Shown here: positions 17,125 through 27,700 of the stretch, piece by piece
Position numbering within the stretch: position 1 is the stretch's first letter
How the letters are laid out: each line of letters begins with the position of its first letter
NCBI GenBank assembly: GCA_041650375.1
Contig: JBAZLH010000001.1
Coordinates: forward strand, 62,001 to 126,000
Direction of reading: 5' to 3'
Source: UBA6220 sp041650375
GTDB taxonomy: Bacteria; Patescibacteriota; Minisyncoccia; Minisyncoccales; Minisyncoccaceae
Length of the DNA stretch: 64,000 nt
Translations under genes and position numbers: made by a program
Notes under the pieces: model-generated
The model's input: the letters and a program-made list of their open reading frames with translations, nothing else
Told to the model about the DNA's origin: nothing
Databases searched by the model: none

Positions 17125-19545
17125 ATGGAAATTATTTTTCCGCAAAATCCGATATTTTACGTGGCCCTGGGGTCGGGCATAGTGCTGTTTTTTGTTTTGA
17201 TCCTTTCTTTTTTTATCGGCAAAAAGAAAAATAATTTAAAATCCAGTTTGGATATGTCTTTGTTTTCAATCAAGCTGCCCAAATACGAAAAAGAAGGAAA
17301 TGAAAAAGCGGACCAAAAGCTGATGATTGGAAAAATGGAACAAATTTTTTCCAATTTTCTTTATTTAGAAAGCAAAGGATTCGCGTCCAAGTTTTTCGGG
17401 AACAAGCAGAGGGCGGTTTTAGAAATAGCTTCTGAGTTTGGCGGCACAGATATTTCTTTTTATATCGCTGTTCCGAACAGTTACGCTTCCACTTTACCCA
17501 AATACGTGGAAGGCGCTTATCCCGGAGCGATTGTGCTGAAAATACCGGAAGATTATACTATTTTTGAGCCAAACGCTAACGCGGCCGCGGCTTATCTCCG
17601 CCTTAAAAAATCATTTTTTTTACCGCTTAACACCTATAGAAAATTGGACACTGATCCAATGGAAGCCATTGCCAATTCTTTAACCAATATTGAAAGCGAT
17701 GAGGGCGCGGCTATTCAAATAATCGTCAGGCCGGCAGCCGCGGAATTAAAATATAAGGGCGACCAAATAATTTCGCAAGTGGTTTCGCAAGGCAAAGATT
17801 TTAATGCCGCCCTGGCTTCGGTGGGCGGATTTTCGGGTTTTACGTCTGCTCCGCAACCCAAAGAATTAAACCAAAACCAACTGAAAGAAAAGAAAATTGA
17901 TGATGTCACGGTTGACGCTTTGCGCACGAAATTGCAAAAGCCGTTTTTTGAAGTCAATATTCGCCTGGTGTCTTCCGCCAAATCAGCCAATCGCGCCGAC
18001 GAATTATTGCAAAATATGGAATCCAGCTTCGCGCAATTTTATTCTTCTTTTAATAATTTTTCTTCCGTGCGGATTAAGGGCAACAATGCCAGAAAATTAA
18101 TCTATAACTATATTTTTAGGAATTTTGAAGAAAGCCAGAAAATAATTTTAAACAGTGAAGAGTTGGCGAGCATTTACCATTTGCCCTTGGCCCACATGGA
18201 AAGCCCGTACATTAAATGGGCGGATACCAAAGAAGTGGAACCTCCGGCTATTTTGCCCGCGTTTGGCCCGGTTTTATTGGGCAAGACGATTTTTCGAGGG
18301 CAAGAAAAGGATGTTTACGTTGGGAGCAGGGAAGACAGGCGCAGGCATTTTTATATCGTGGGCCAGACCGGCGTGGGCAAGTCCGCGTTTTTAAAAGAAA
18401 TGATTCGCCAAGATATTTTGAACGGAGAAGGCGTGGGCGTTATAGACCCGCATGGCGAATTGGTGGAAGATGTTTTGAAAATGATTCCGGAAGAACGCGC
18501 TAATGATGTTGTCCTTTTTGAGCCTTTTGACACGGAAAAGCCTTGCGGTTTGAATATGTTGGAGTGGGATACTCCGCAAGAAAAAGATATGGCGGTTTCG
18601 GAAATGATTTCAATTTTTTATAAATTATTCCCGCCGGAAATGATTGGCCCAATGTTTGAGCATTATATGCGCAACGCTATGCTGGCGATAATGGCTGATG
18701 TGAATAACCCCGGCACTTTAATAGAAATAACCCGCATTTTTACTGATGACCGGTTTATGGAAGCCAAATTGCAAAGAGTGGCTGACCCGTTAGTTAGGAA
18801 TTTTTGGCTGAAAGAATGGAAACAAACCACGGGCGCGACCAAGTCCGATATGCTTGGTTATGTTATCAGCAAAATCGGGCGATTTGTGGAAAATGAAATG
18901 ATTAGGAATATTGTGGGCCAGACGCGGAGCGGCTTTAATTTGGGCGAGATTATGAACAGCCGCAAAATATTTTTGGCCAATTTGAGCAAAGGTAGAACCG
19001 GAGAATTAAATAGTTCGCTTTTGGGTTTAATTTTAGTTTCCAAAATGCAAATGGCGGCTATGAAGCGGGCGGATATGCCGGCCGAAGACAGGAATGATTT
19101 TTATTTGTATTTGGACGAATTTCAGAATTTTACCACCGACTCTATTGCCACAATTTTGTCTGAAGCCAGAAAATATTGCTTGGATTTGATTTTAGCCCAC
19201 CAATATATGCCCCAATTAACCGATAGCATTAAAAACGCGGTTATCGGCAATGTTGGCACTTTTGCCGCTTTCCGGGTTGGCGCGGATGACGCGGAATTCT
19301 TGGAAAAACAATTTTCTCCCGAGTTTTCCAAGTTTGACTTGCTTAATTTAGACAACTTCCAATTGATTATCAAAATGATAATCAATAACAAGCTAACGTC
19401 GCCTTTCAAAATGAAAACATTGCCGCCCTTAAAGGGTAGTGTGGAAATGGCAACAGTTATTAAAAGGTTTGCCCGTGAAAAATATGGGCGCCCGAAATCA
19501 ATAGTGGAATCGGAAATAGCGGATGTGTTGAATTTGAATAATTGA
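17125..19545 (+). CDS. TraD/VirD4-like (type IV secretion coupling-type) membrane ATPase
   Basis: 806 residues. One N-terminal membrane helix (about 8-30), a ~350-residue extension of unknown fold, then a FtsK/TraG-family ATPase. Walker A GQTGVGKS is at 413-420, followed by VIDPHGELVEDVL. Walker B-like YLYLDEFQNF is near 657-666, with SEARKYCLDLILAHQY after it, as in TraD/VirD4 and DUF87 proteins. Such pumps move DNA across membranes in conjugation. No relaxase, VirB4 or other conjugation gene is visible, so the role could be DNA or protein transport of another kind. Ends with TGA, showing that UGA is a stop in this genome. Confidence 0.8.
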   Translation: MEIIFPQNPIFYVALGSGIVLFFVLILSFFIGKKKNNLKSSLDMSLFSIKLPKYEKEGNEKADQKLMIGKMEQIFSNFLYLESKGFASKFFGNKQRAVLEIASEFGGTDISFYIAVPNSYASTLPKYVEGAYPGAIVLKIPEDYTIFEPNANAAAAYLRLKKSFFLPLNTYRKLDTDPMEAIANSLTNIESDEGAAIQIIVRPAAAELKYKGDQIISQVVSQGKDFNAALASVGGFSGFTSAPQPKELNQNQLKEKKIDDVTVDALRTKLQKPFFEVNIRLVSSAKSANRADELLQNMESSFAQFYSSFNNFSSVRIKGNNARKLIYNYIFRNFEESQKIILNSEELASIYHLPLAHMESPYIKWADTKEVEPPAILPAFGPVLLGKTIFRGQEKDVYVGSREDRRRHFYIVGQTGVGKSAFLKEMIRQDILNGEGVGVIDPHGELVEDVLKMIPEERANDVVLFEPFDTEKPCGLNMLEWDTPQEKDMAVSEMISIFYKLFPPEMIGPMFEHYMRNAMLAIMADVNNPGTLIEITRIFTDDRFMEAKLQRVADPLVRNFWLKEWKQTTGATKSDMLGYVISKIGRFVENEMIRNIVGQTRSGFNLGEIMNSRKIFLANLSKGRTGELNSSLLGLILVSKMQMAAMKRADMPAEDRNDFYLYLDEFQNFTTDSIATILSEARKYCLDLILAHQYMPQLTDSIKNAVIGNVGTFAAFRVGADDAEFLEKQFSPEFSKFDLLNLDNFQLIIKMIINNKLTSPFKMKTLPPLKGSVEMATVIKRFAREKYGRPKSIVESEIADVLNLNN

Positions 19546-19635
19546 TTTTTGCCGCGCCTTGCGCCGGATTTTTAAAAAGTTCGGCCTGCGTGCCCAAAAA
19601 TGTTTTGCGAGGTTGATTTAAAAAATTACTTATTT

Positions 19636-19641
19636 TATAAT
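19636..19641 (+). promoter_or_regulatory. -10-like TATAAT upstream of the coiled-coil gene
   Basis: TATAAT in an AT-rich stretch 39 nt before the ATG at 19680. Weak without a clear -35. Confidence 0.35.
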
Positions 19642-19679
19642 ATAAGCAATAAAGAAAAATTTTAATCAATAATAAATTT

Positions 19680-21176
19680 ATGGCAAGAAAATCGCCTGAT
19701 AAAAACTCAGAATCAAATTTGGAAGATATAATTAATAGTGCTCAAAATATTAAGCCGGATATTATGTCTAGGGCGGATAGCGTTATGGAAAAAGAAGAAA
19801 GCGAAAGGGAAGAAATAAGGCAAAAAAAGATTGCTGAAAGAAGGGCGGAAAAACAAAAAAAGATTGACGAAGAAAAGGCAATCAGAAAAAAAATTCAAGC
19901 CATTGAACAAGAAGACGCTGAAAAAGCGGCCATATCAAAAAAAGAAAACGAAGATAGGGCGAAATACGGCACACTTACAGAGTTAACCAAGAGTGAAATA
20001 ACAGGAAGAGAGCAAGAAGAAAGGGAATATAACGCCAAAATGAACAAGGCCGAGCTTACCAAGGCGGAAATACAGGAACACGATTTGACTGAATTAAAAA
20101 GAAGCAAGCGAGCCGAGACCAAAAGAGAAAAAGAAGAAGAGCCTTCTATTGAAAAAGAAGCAAAGGCAAGCCCGGAAGAAAAAAAAGAAGAACCCCAGCT
20201 TGATGAAAAAACAGAAAATTTAATCAGGAAAAAATTAACCAATCAAGTTGAGCAATTGATTGCCGACGCCCAATCCAAGGGAGAATTCACGAAAACCGAT
20301 TATTATAAGAGGATGCAGCAAGAGATGAAAGAAAAGAATACCCTTGATGCTGCTTACGATATGATGGATGAGTTGAATCGCCTGGGAGACAAAGTGGAAG
20401 CCGACTTTAAGAAAAAAGCCGGAACATTGTCCGGGCAAGAACTGGAAAACGCGAGAAGATATGCCAATATAAAAATAAAAGATAATTGGACCGGCGGGAT
20501 TGAAATAGCCGAAATGCTTACGGGCCGTGATTTTAAAAAAGAGGCCGAAAAAATATATCCGAAATTAACCAAAGAAGATTATGCTTCCGAGGCCGCGGTT
20601 GAAAACGAATTTAACGAAGTTATTAAAGATTATGGCAAAGACAATGATTACGACGAGATTTTATTTTCAAAATACGGAATTCAAGCTGAAGAGCCGGATG
20701 TAAAACATTTTTCAATAGGCGGCCAGCACAAAATATACAAAAAAGATGGGCAGATAATAGGTGATATTAAAAAAGATTGGCTTGGCAGGTACAGCGAAGA
20801 CGATTATGCCAAAATTTTAAAAAGCGCGATAAAAAAACAATTATTAACTGAGTTTAGGGGTAATGAAAAAGAAATTAACCGTTATCGCGTCCGGGAATTT
20901 GTAAAAGTTTTGGAAAACAAGAAACAGATTATTGAAAATCTTTCAAAAAAAGAGATTAAAAATGCGGCTAATTTGCCGGAAAATACAATAGGAAAAAATA
21001 TCGCTGGGCTTAAAGATGTTGATTTGAGCGGCTTAAAAAGCAGTAAAAAGAGGCTTTCTAGTGTAGAAAAATTAAACCTGGGAATTCCGAGCGCTGATGA
21101 GCTATTGGAAAGAGTTGAAAAAATTGATGATAGCGCGATGCTTGATTTTTGGAAGAAACGAAATCAACCGAAATAA
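19680..21176 (+). CDS. Large charged coiled-coil protein, unrecognised
   Basis: 498 residues, no signal peptide or membrane helix. Residues ~30-185 are almost entirely Glu/Lys/Arg/Ala heptad-like repeats, probably a long coiled coil. The C-terminal 300 residues look globular (YDEILFSKYGIQ, FSIGGQHKIYKKDGQ, IKKDWLGRYSEDDYAKIL). Follows the TraD-like ATPase by 134 nt with its own -10-like site. No family recognised; structural or scaffolding roles are possible. Confidence 0.6.
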   Translation: MARKSPDKNSESNLEDIINSAQNIKPDIMSRADSVMEKEESEREEIRQKKIAERRAEKQKKIDEEKAIRKKIQAIEQEDAEKAAISKKENEDRAKYGTLTELTKSEITGREQEEREYNAKMNKAELTKAEIQEHDLTELKRSKRAETKREKEEEPSIEKEAKASPEEKKEEPQLDEKTENLIRKKLTNQVEQLIADAQSKGEFTKTDYYKRMQQEMKEKNTLDAAYDMMDELNRLGDKVEADFKKKAGTLSGQELENARRYANIKIKDNWTGGIEIAEMLTGRDFKKEAEKIYPKLTKEDYASEAAVENEFNEVIKDYGKDNDYDEILFSKYGIQAEEPDVKHFSIGGQHKIYKKDGQIIGDIKKDWLGRYSEDDYAKILKSAIKKQLLTEFRGNEKEINRYRVREFVKVLENKKQIIENLSKKEIKNAANLPENTIGKNIAGLKDVDLSGLKSSKKRLSSVEKLNLGIPSADELLERVEKIDDSAMLDFWKKRNQPK

Positions 21177-21429
21177 AAAAAGGAAGAACAATTAAGCAAT
21201 AATTATGGTAAAAATGGGTGATACTCGCTATTTTTGGCTATCGCTTGACAAGTTTAGGGTTTGTTGATAAAGTATTAATTAACTTGAAACTAAATTAAAT
21301 TTGCCAAATTGATTTCCCAAATTTTACCCTTTTTTTATTAATTTCCCGAATTAGACCCCAAAAATAAATAAGCAGGGTATTTTTTTGTTTGAAATACCCA
21401 CTTTGTTTTCTAAATAATAAAATCCGCCT
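21177..21429 (+). promoter_or_regulatory. rpoB upstream region with sigma-70 promoter
   Basis: TTGACA at 21245-21250 and TAAAGT at 21268-21273, spaced 17 bp. This gives a leader of about 150 nt before rpoB. The leader is AT-rich and I see no strong attenuator or L10/L11 binding structure. No ORF of note lies in the gap. Confidence 0.5.
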
Positions 21430-24400
21430 ATGAAAACTAAAATCAAGGACTTCGCCAAGAGCAAGATTTCCTATCCATTACCTAGTTTAATATTTTTGCA
21501 ACAAGAGAGCGGCCGGCAGTTTTGGGAAGAAGAACTAAGGGATCTTTTCGCCGAAGTTTCTCCGATTCGTGATTATACCGGCAAAGAATTTGAATTGTAT
21601 TTCTTGGACTACAAGCTCGGCAAATCCAATTATCCAACCGGATATGATGCTAAAGAAAACAATGATTCATACGTGGCGCCTTTAAGGGTAAGGACCAAGC
21701 TGGTTAATTTAAAAACGAAAAGGGGACAGGAACAGGAAATCTTTTTTGGTAATTTTCCTCTTTTAACCGAAAGGGGAACTTTTGTTTTAAACGGAGTGGA
21801 AAGGGTGGTAATTTCCCAGTTAATCCGTTCGCCGGGAGTTTTCTTTCCTTTAAGCATTAACAGGGGCAAACGTTGTTTCGGCGCCAAATTAATTCCAAAC
21901 AGGGGCTCTTGGCTGGAATTTGAAACCGAAAGCTCGGATGTTATTTCCGTAAAGATAGATAGAAAAAGAAAAGTGCCGGCAACTACATTGTTAAAAGCGT
22001 TAGGCGGATTTAATAACAACGATATAATGGAGATGTTTTCGGCGCATGATACGGGCGAGGCCAAATATATTGAAGAAACCCTTAAAAAAGACCCGGCCAA
22101 CAACCAAGAAGAAGCTTTATTGGAAATCTACCAACGTTTAAGAAGCGGTGAAATGGTAAATCCGGATTCTGCCCGCGAACTTATTTTTAGCATGTTTTTT
22201 AATTTTGACAGGTATGACCTTAGTAAGGTTGGGCGCTGGAAATTATGGTCACGTTTGCCGGAATTAAAACCTAAGAAAGACCGGGAAATAGAAAAAGAAG
22301 ACAGGATTTTATTCGTGAATGATGTTGTCGCGGTAATGCGGGAGATTATCCGAATGAATAACGACCCGTATTCAAATCCGGACCAAATTGATCATTTGGG
22401 CAACAGGCGAGTGAGGACTTTGTCTGAGTTGTTGTCCAATAAATTGAGAATCGGCTTGGCAAGAATGAGCCGAATCATCAAAGACCGAATGTCTATCTTG
22501 GAGCATGAAAACGTTTCACCAATGCAGCTTATTAATCCCAGGCCGTTTTCCGCCCAAGTAACCCAGTTTTTTACCGCCAGCCAATTTTCCCAATTTATGG
22601 ATAACACTAATCCGTTATCTGAATTGGAACACAAAAGGCGTTTAACCGCGACCGGACCGGGCGGCTTAACCAGGGAAAGAGCCGGTTTTGATGTCCGTGA
22701 TGTGCAGCCTTCCCACTATGGCAGAATTTGCCCGATTCAAACGCCGGAAGGCCCGAACGTAGGCTTGGTAACGCATTTATCGCTTTACGCGCGCTTGAAT
22801 CCGTACGGCTTTTTGGAAACTCCTTATTATAAAGTTGAAAACAGCAAGGTTACCAAAGAAATTTATTACTTGGATGCCACGGCCGAAGAAAGGTTTAATA
22901 TCGCTCCGGCCAGCGTTAAAGTTGACGAAAATAATAAAATAATTGACGCCAGAGTGGAAGCCAGAATTAAGGGTGAGCCGGGCGAGATAGAAAAAGAATC
23001 CATTGATTACGTGGACGTTTCTCCGCAGCAATTTATTTCCGTTTCCACTTCTTTAATTCCGTTTTTACAGAATGATGACGCGAACCGCGCCCAAATGGGT
23101 TCTAATATGCAAAGGCAAGCCGTGCCCTTGGTTAATCCCGAAGCTCCTTTGGTTGGCACGGGCATGGAAGCGTATGTGGCCAGAGACTCCGGTCAATTAA
23201 TTGGCGCCATTGAAGCGGGCAAGGTTGTAAAAGTGGACGCCATGGAAGTTAAAGTAAAGGGCGAAAAAGATACTATTTCTTATCCGGTTAGAATTTTTGA
23301 CAGAACCAACCAATATACTTGTTTCCACCAAATTCCGGTTGTGGAATTGGGAGATGTTGTGAAAAAAGGTGACCCGTTGATTGAAGGCGGAGCTATTGCC
23401 GATGGAAAATTGGCCTTGGGCCGAAATCTTTTAGTTTCATTTATTTCTTGGAGAGGAAACACTTTTGAAGACGCGATTGTTTTATCCGAAAGGATTGTAA
23501 AAGAGGACGTGTTTACATCCGTGCATATTGAAGATTTTTTCTGCGATGTCAGAGAAACAAAACTTGGGCCCGAATTAACCACATCCGACATTCCGAATGT
23601 CGGTGAAGACAAATTGAAAGATTTAGATGAAGAGGGAATTGTGAGAATCGGAGCCGAAGTTGGGCCGAACGATATTTTAGTGGGTAAAATTTCTCCTAAA
23701 GGTGAAGCTGATTTAAGCCCGGAAGAAAGATTGCTACGGGCCATCTTTGGAGAAAAGGCCAAAGAAGTTAAAGACACCTCTCTCCGATTGGAGCACGGTA
23801 AACGTGGACGCATTACAGATGTAAAAGTTTTTGCCAGAAGTGAAGGCTACAGCTTGGAACCGGGCGTGATAAAAAGAATCCGAGTTAGGATTTCCGAAGT
23901 CAGAAAAGTCCAGGTTGGAGACAAATTAGCCGGAAGGCACGGAAACAAAGGTATTATTGCCAAGATTTTGCCGGCCGAAGAAATGCCTTTCTTGGAAGAC
24001 GGCACTCCGGTGGATATTGTTTTGAATCCTTTATCTGTGGCGTCCAGAATGAACTTGGGCCAGATTTTGGAAACTCATTTTGGTTTGGCCGTGAACAAGC
24101 TTGGTTACTTGGCGGGAACTCCATCGTTAGCCGGAGCGAACGAAACTATTATTAAAGAAGAATTGGAAAAAGCCGGTTATCCGCGCGATGGAAAATTAAC
24201 ATTATTTGACCCGGAAACAGGCGAAGCTTTGCCGGAAAAAATCACGGTCGGTTATATTTATATGATGAAATTGGGGCACATGGTGGAAGACAAAATCCAT
24301 ATGCGTTCCATCGGTCCATACTCCTTAATCACCCAGCAACCGTTGGGAGGTAAGGCGCAGTTCGGAGGGCAAAGATTTGGTGAAATGGAGGTCTGGGCCT

Positions 24401-24621
24401 TGGAAGGATATGGTTCCGCTTACACTTTGCAAGAAATGTTAACTATAAAGTCGGATGATGTTTTGGGCCGAGCCGCGACTTACGAATCAATTTTAAAGGG
24501 TGAGAAGATTAAGAATCCCAATATTCCGGCCTCGTTCAATCTGTTGTTGGCTGAATTAAAAGCATTGTCTCTAAACGTAATAATCAAAGGAAAAGTCGAA
24601 GAAGAAGAACCGGGAGCCTAA
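21430..24621 (+). CDS. rpoB: RNA polymerase subunit beta
   Basis: 1063 residues, shorter than the 1342 of E. coli because lineage-specific insertions are missing, as in many reduced bacteria. Landmarks in order include the protrusion and lobe, the rifampicin-region segment (SQFMDNTNPLSELEHKRRL, RAGFDVRDVQPSHYGRICPI), GDKLAGRHGNKGI with the catalytic-site lysines, and GGKAQFGGQRFGEMEVWALE near the C-terminus. rpoC follows after 127 nt that contains two strong hairpins. Confidence 0.97.
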   Translation: MKTKIKDFAKSKISYPLPSLIFLQQESGRQFWEEELRDLFAEVSPIRDYTGKEFELYFLDYKLGKSNYPTGYDAKENNDSYVAPLRVRTKLVNLKTKRGQEQEIFFGNFPLLTERGTFVLNGVERVVISQLIRSPGVFFPLSINRGKRCFGAKLIPNRGSWLEFETESSDVISVKIDRKRKVPATTLLKALGGFNNNDIMEMFSAHDTGEAKYIEETLKKDPANNQEEALLEIYQRLRSGEMVNPDSARELIFSMFFNFDRYDLSKVGRWKLWSRLPELKPKKDREIEKEDRILFVNDVVAVMREIIRMNNDPYSNPDQIDHLGNRRVRTLSELLSNKLRIGLARMSRIIKDRMSILEHENVSPMQLINPRPFSAQVTQFFTASQFSQFMDNTNPLSELEHKRRLTATGPGGLTRERAGFDVRDVQPSHYGRICPIQTPEGPNVGLVTHLSLYARLNPYGFLETPYYKVENSKVTKEIYYLDATAEERFNIAPASVKVDENNKIIDARVEARIKGEPGEIEKESIDYVDVSPQQFISVSTSLIPFLQNDDANRAQMGSNMQRQAVPLVNPEAPLVGTGMEAYVARDSGQLIGAIEAGKVVKVDAMEVKVKGEKDTISYPVRIFDRTNQYTCFHQIPVVELGDVVKKGDPLIEGGAIADGKLALGRNLLVSFISWRGNTFEDAIVLSERIVKEDVFTSVHIEDFFCDVRETKLGPELTTSDIPNVGEDKLKDLDEEGIVRIGAEVGPNDILVGKISPKGEADLSPEERLLRAIFGEKAKEVKDTSLRLEHGKRGRITDVKVFARSEGYSLEPGVIKRIRVRISEVRKVQVGDKLAGRHGNKGIIAKILPAEEMPFLEDGTPVDIVLNPLSVASRMNLGQILETHFGLAVNKLGYLAGTPSLAGANETIIKEELEKAGYPRDGKLTLFDPETGEALPEKITVGYIYMMKLGHMVEDKIHMRSIGPYSLITQQPLGGKAQFGGQRFGEMEVWALEGYGSAYTLQEMLTIKSDDVLGRAATYESILKGEKIKNPNIPASFNLLLAELKALSLNVIIKGKVEEEEPGA

Positions 24622-24625
24622 CTCC

Positions 24626-24701
24626 CGCCAATTCTTGCGGCGGTAGCCGCAAAGAATTGGCGAGGATCCTGAATTTTTATAAATATAAAAATTCGTAGGA
24701 T
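24626..24701. repeat. Two consecutive long hairpins between rpoB and rpoC
   Basis: First hairpin: 24626-24641 pairs with 24646-24662 (16 bp, one bulged A, loop GGTA). Second: 24666-24701, a near-perfect palindrome built on AATTTTTATA. Neither has a T-run, so they are not standard terminators; processing sites or mobile palindromes are more likely. Confidence 0.65.
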
Positions 24702-24748
24702 TACCTTTAATCTGTTTCTATAAATTCATAATTCATAATTCTAAACCT

Positions 24749-27700
24749 ATGTTTGTTTCTAATTTGGAATCACTTAAAATCAAACTTGCTTCTCCGGACG
24801 AGATTTTGAATTGGTCTCACGGTGAAATTACCAAGCCCGAGACAATTAACTATCGAACTCAGAGGCCGGAGAAGGACGGATTGTTTTGCGAAAAGATTTT
24901 CGGGCCCACTAAGGATTACGAATGTTTTTGCGGAAAATACAAGAGAATCAGATATAAGGGAATTATTTGCGACCGTTGCGGAGTGGAAGTAACCAAATCG
25001 TCTGTGCGAAGGGAAAGAATGGGGCACATTAAATTGGCTGCTCCGGTTTCGCATATTTGGTTTTTAAAAGGATTGCCTTCTCGCATCGGCACTGTTTTAG
25101 GTTTGCCGGTCCACAAAGTGGAAGAAGTTGTTTATTTTATTTCTTATGTTGTTACCAGTGTGAACGAAGAATTAAAAGAAAGAATTTTAGAAGAAATTGA
25201 AGAAGAATTCAAAAATAAAGCCAAGGAAATCAAGAATAACATCAAAACCTCTACGGATTCCGAAAAAGTAAAAGAAAAGAAACTGGAAGAAGAATTGGAA
25301 GATTTGAAAAACGCCAAAGACAAGGCCAAGCAGGAGGTGGGTTATTTGAAGCCCATGCAGGTTTTAAGCGAATTGGAATACCATGAATTGTCATTGAAAT
25401 ACGGTGAAGTTTTTGAGGCCGGCACTGGCGCGGAAATCGTCCGGGATATTTTTGAAAAAATGGATTTGGGCAAAGAAATCACCAAAATAAAAGCCCAATC
25501 GGAAAGCAAAAAATCAGTGGAAGAAAAAAGAATGCTTTTGCGCCGCCAAAAATTGCTTCAAGAAATGAAACAAGCCGGCATCAGGCCGGAATGGATGTTT
25601 ATCAATGTTTTGCCGGTTTTACCTCCGGATTTAAGGCCCATGGTCCAATTAGATGGAGGCAGATACGCTTCTTCCGATTTGAATGATTTATACCGCCGCG
25701 TCATTAACCGTAATAACCGTTTGAAATATTTATTGGAAATCGGAGCTCCGGATGTGATTGTGCGAAACGAAAAAAGAATGTTGCAAGAAGCGGTTGATGC
25801 TTTGATTGACAACAAAATGAGAAAAGGCACAACCACGCAAGCCAGCACGGGCGGCCGCAGGCTTTTAAAAAGCTTGGCGGATATGCTGCAAGGAAAGCAG
25901 GGCAGGTTTAGGCAAAACCTTTTGGGTAAAAGAGTTGACTATTCCGGCCGAAGCGTAATTGTGGTTGGGCCGAATTTAAAGCTTAATGAATGCGGTGTGC
26001 CGAAAAAAATGGCTTTGGAATTATTCAAGCCGTTTGTGATTAAAAAACTTTTGGAAAAAGAATTGGCTTTTAACGTCCGCGGCGCCACTCGTTTGATTGA
26101 AGAAGAGAGTGATGACATTTGGGAAGCCTTGGAAGAAGTCGTAAAAGATAAATTAGTGCTTTTAAACCGAGCCCCGACTTTGCACCGTTTGGGCGTGCAA
26201 GCGTTTAAACCCATCTTGATTGAGGGCGAAGCCATTCGGTTGCATCCTTTGGTTTGCACGGCTTTTAACGCTGACTTTGATGGAGACCAAATGGCCATTC
26301 ACTTGCCTTTGTCCGAAGAAGCGCAAGAGGAAGCCAAACTTAGAATGATGAGTAGCGTGAACTTATTAAAGCCGTCTACCGGCGACCCGATTATGATTCC
26401 AACCAAGGATATTGTTTTGGGTTGTTATTATCTAACGAAAATAGTGCCGGGTTTAATGGGAGAAAATAAAGTTTTCGCTTCCGAGGAAGATGCTTTGATT
26501 GCTTATAATTTAAAAATGATTGATTTGCGAGCCACAATCAAAGTTCGTTTGGAAGCTGATGGTGACTTTATCGCGACCAGCGTGGGCAGGATTATTTTTA
26601 ACCAAGTTTTGCCCGAGGATTTTGATTATCAAAACGAACAAATGGATTCCAAGGCTGTGAAGAGAATGATTAACCGAATCGTTGACATTTATGGCAATGA
26701 AGCCTCGGAAACTTTGGACAAAATTAAATCGCTTGGCTTTAAATTCGCCACCCGTTCCGCTATCACTTGGGGAATGGATGATTTGACCGTGCCCGAGGAA
26801 AAACCGGCCTTAATGAAAGAAGCGGAAAATAAAATCAAAGTCATTGAAGATTATTTTGAAAAAGGTCTTTTAACTAAAGATGAAAAAACCAGCCAGGTTA
26901 TTGAAGTTTGGAAAAAAGTTAAAACTGAAATTGAAAAATTGGTTCCCAAAACAATTTCTACCCATAGCCCGGTTTTCTCCATTGTTGATTCTGGTTCCAG
27001 GGGGAGCTGGTCCCAGCCCGTGCAGATGTGCGGTATGAAAGGATTGGTTGCCAACCCGGCCGGGCAGATTATTGAATTGGCGATTAAAAATTCGTTTAAA
27101 GAAGGTTTTGATGTGTTGGAATATTTTATTTCCACCCATGGCGCCCGAAAGGGTACGGCGGATACGGCCCTTAGGACCTCCACTTCCGGTTATTTGACCA
27201 GAAGGTTGGTGGACGTTGCTCACGACGTGATTATTAATGAAGAAGATTGCGGCGATACCGAAGGGCTGGCAATGTTTAGAAAAGACGCGGATGAAGTTAA
27301 CCAGGATTTCGTGCACAAAATATTCGGCCGAACCTCAATGGAAAAAATCGTTAATCCGGAAACCAATGAAGTTTTAGTTAAAAAAGGCGGTACGATTGAT
27401 TTGAAAACCGCTAATGAAATTAAAGCATTGAATATTCCGAGCGTGAAAGTTTTCTCGCCCATGACTTGCAAATGCAAGCGGGGAATTTGCCAAAAATGTT
27501 ATGGCATTGACTTGGGTTGGAAGAAAATAATCAATATGGGAGAAGCCGTGGGAGTTGTGGCGGCGCAAGCCATTGGAGAGCCCGGAACTCAGTTAACCAT
27601 GAGAACTTTCCATACCGGAGGTGTGGCCGGCGAAGCTGATATCACTCGCGGCTTGCCGAGAGTTGAAGAGCTTTTTGAAAGGCGCGCCCCCAAAGGTGAA

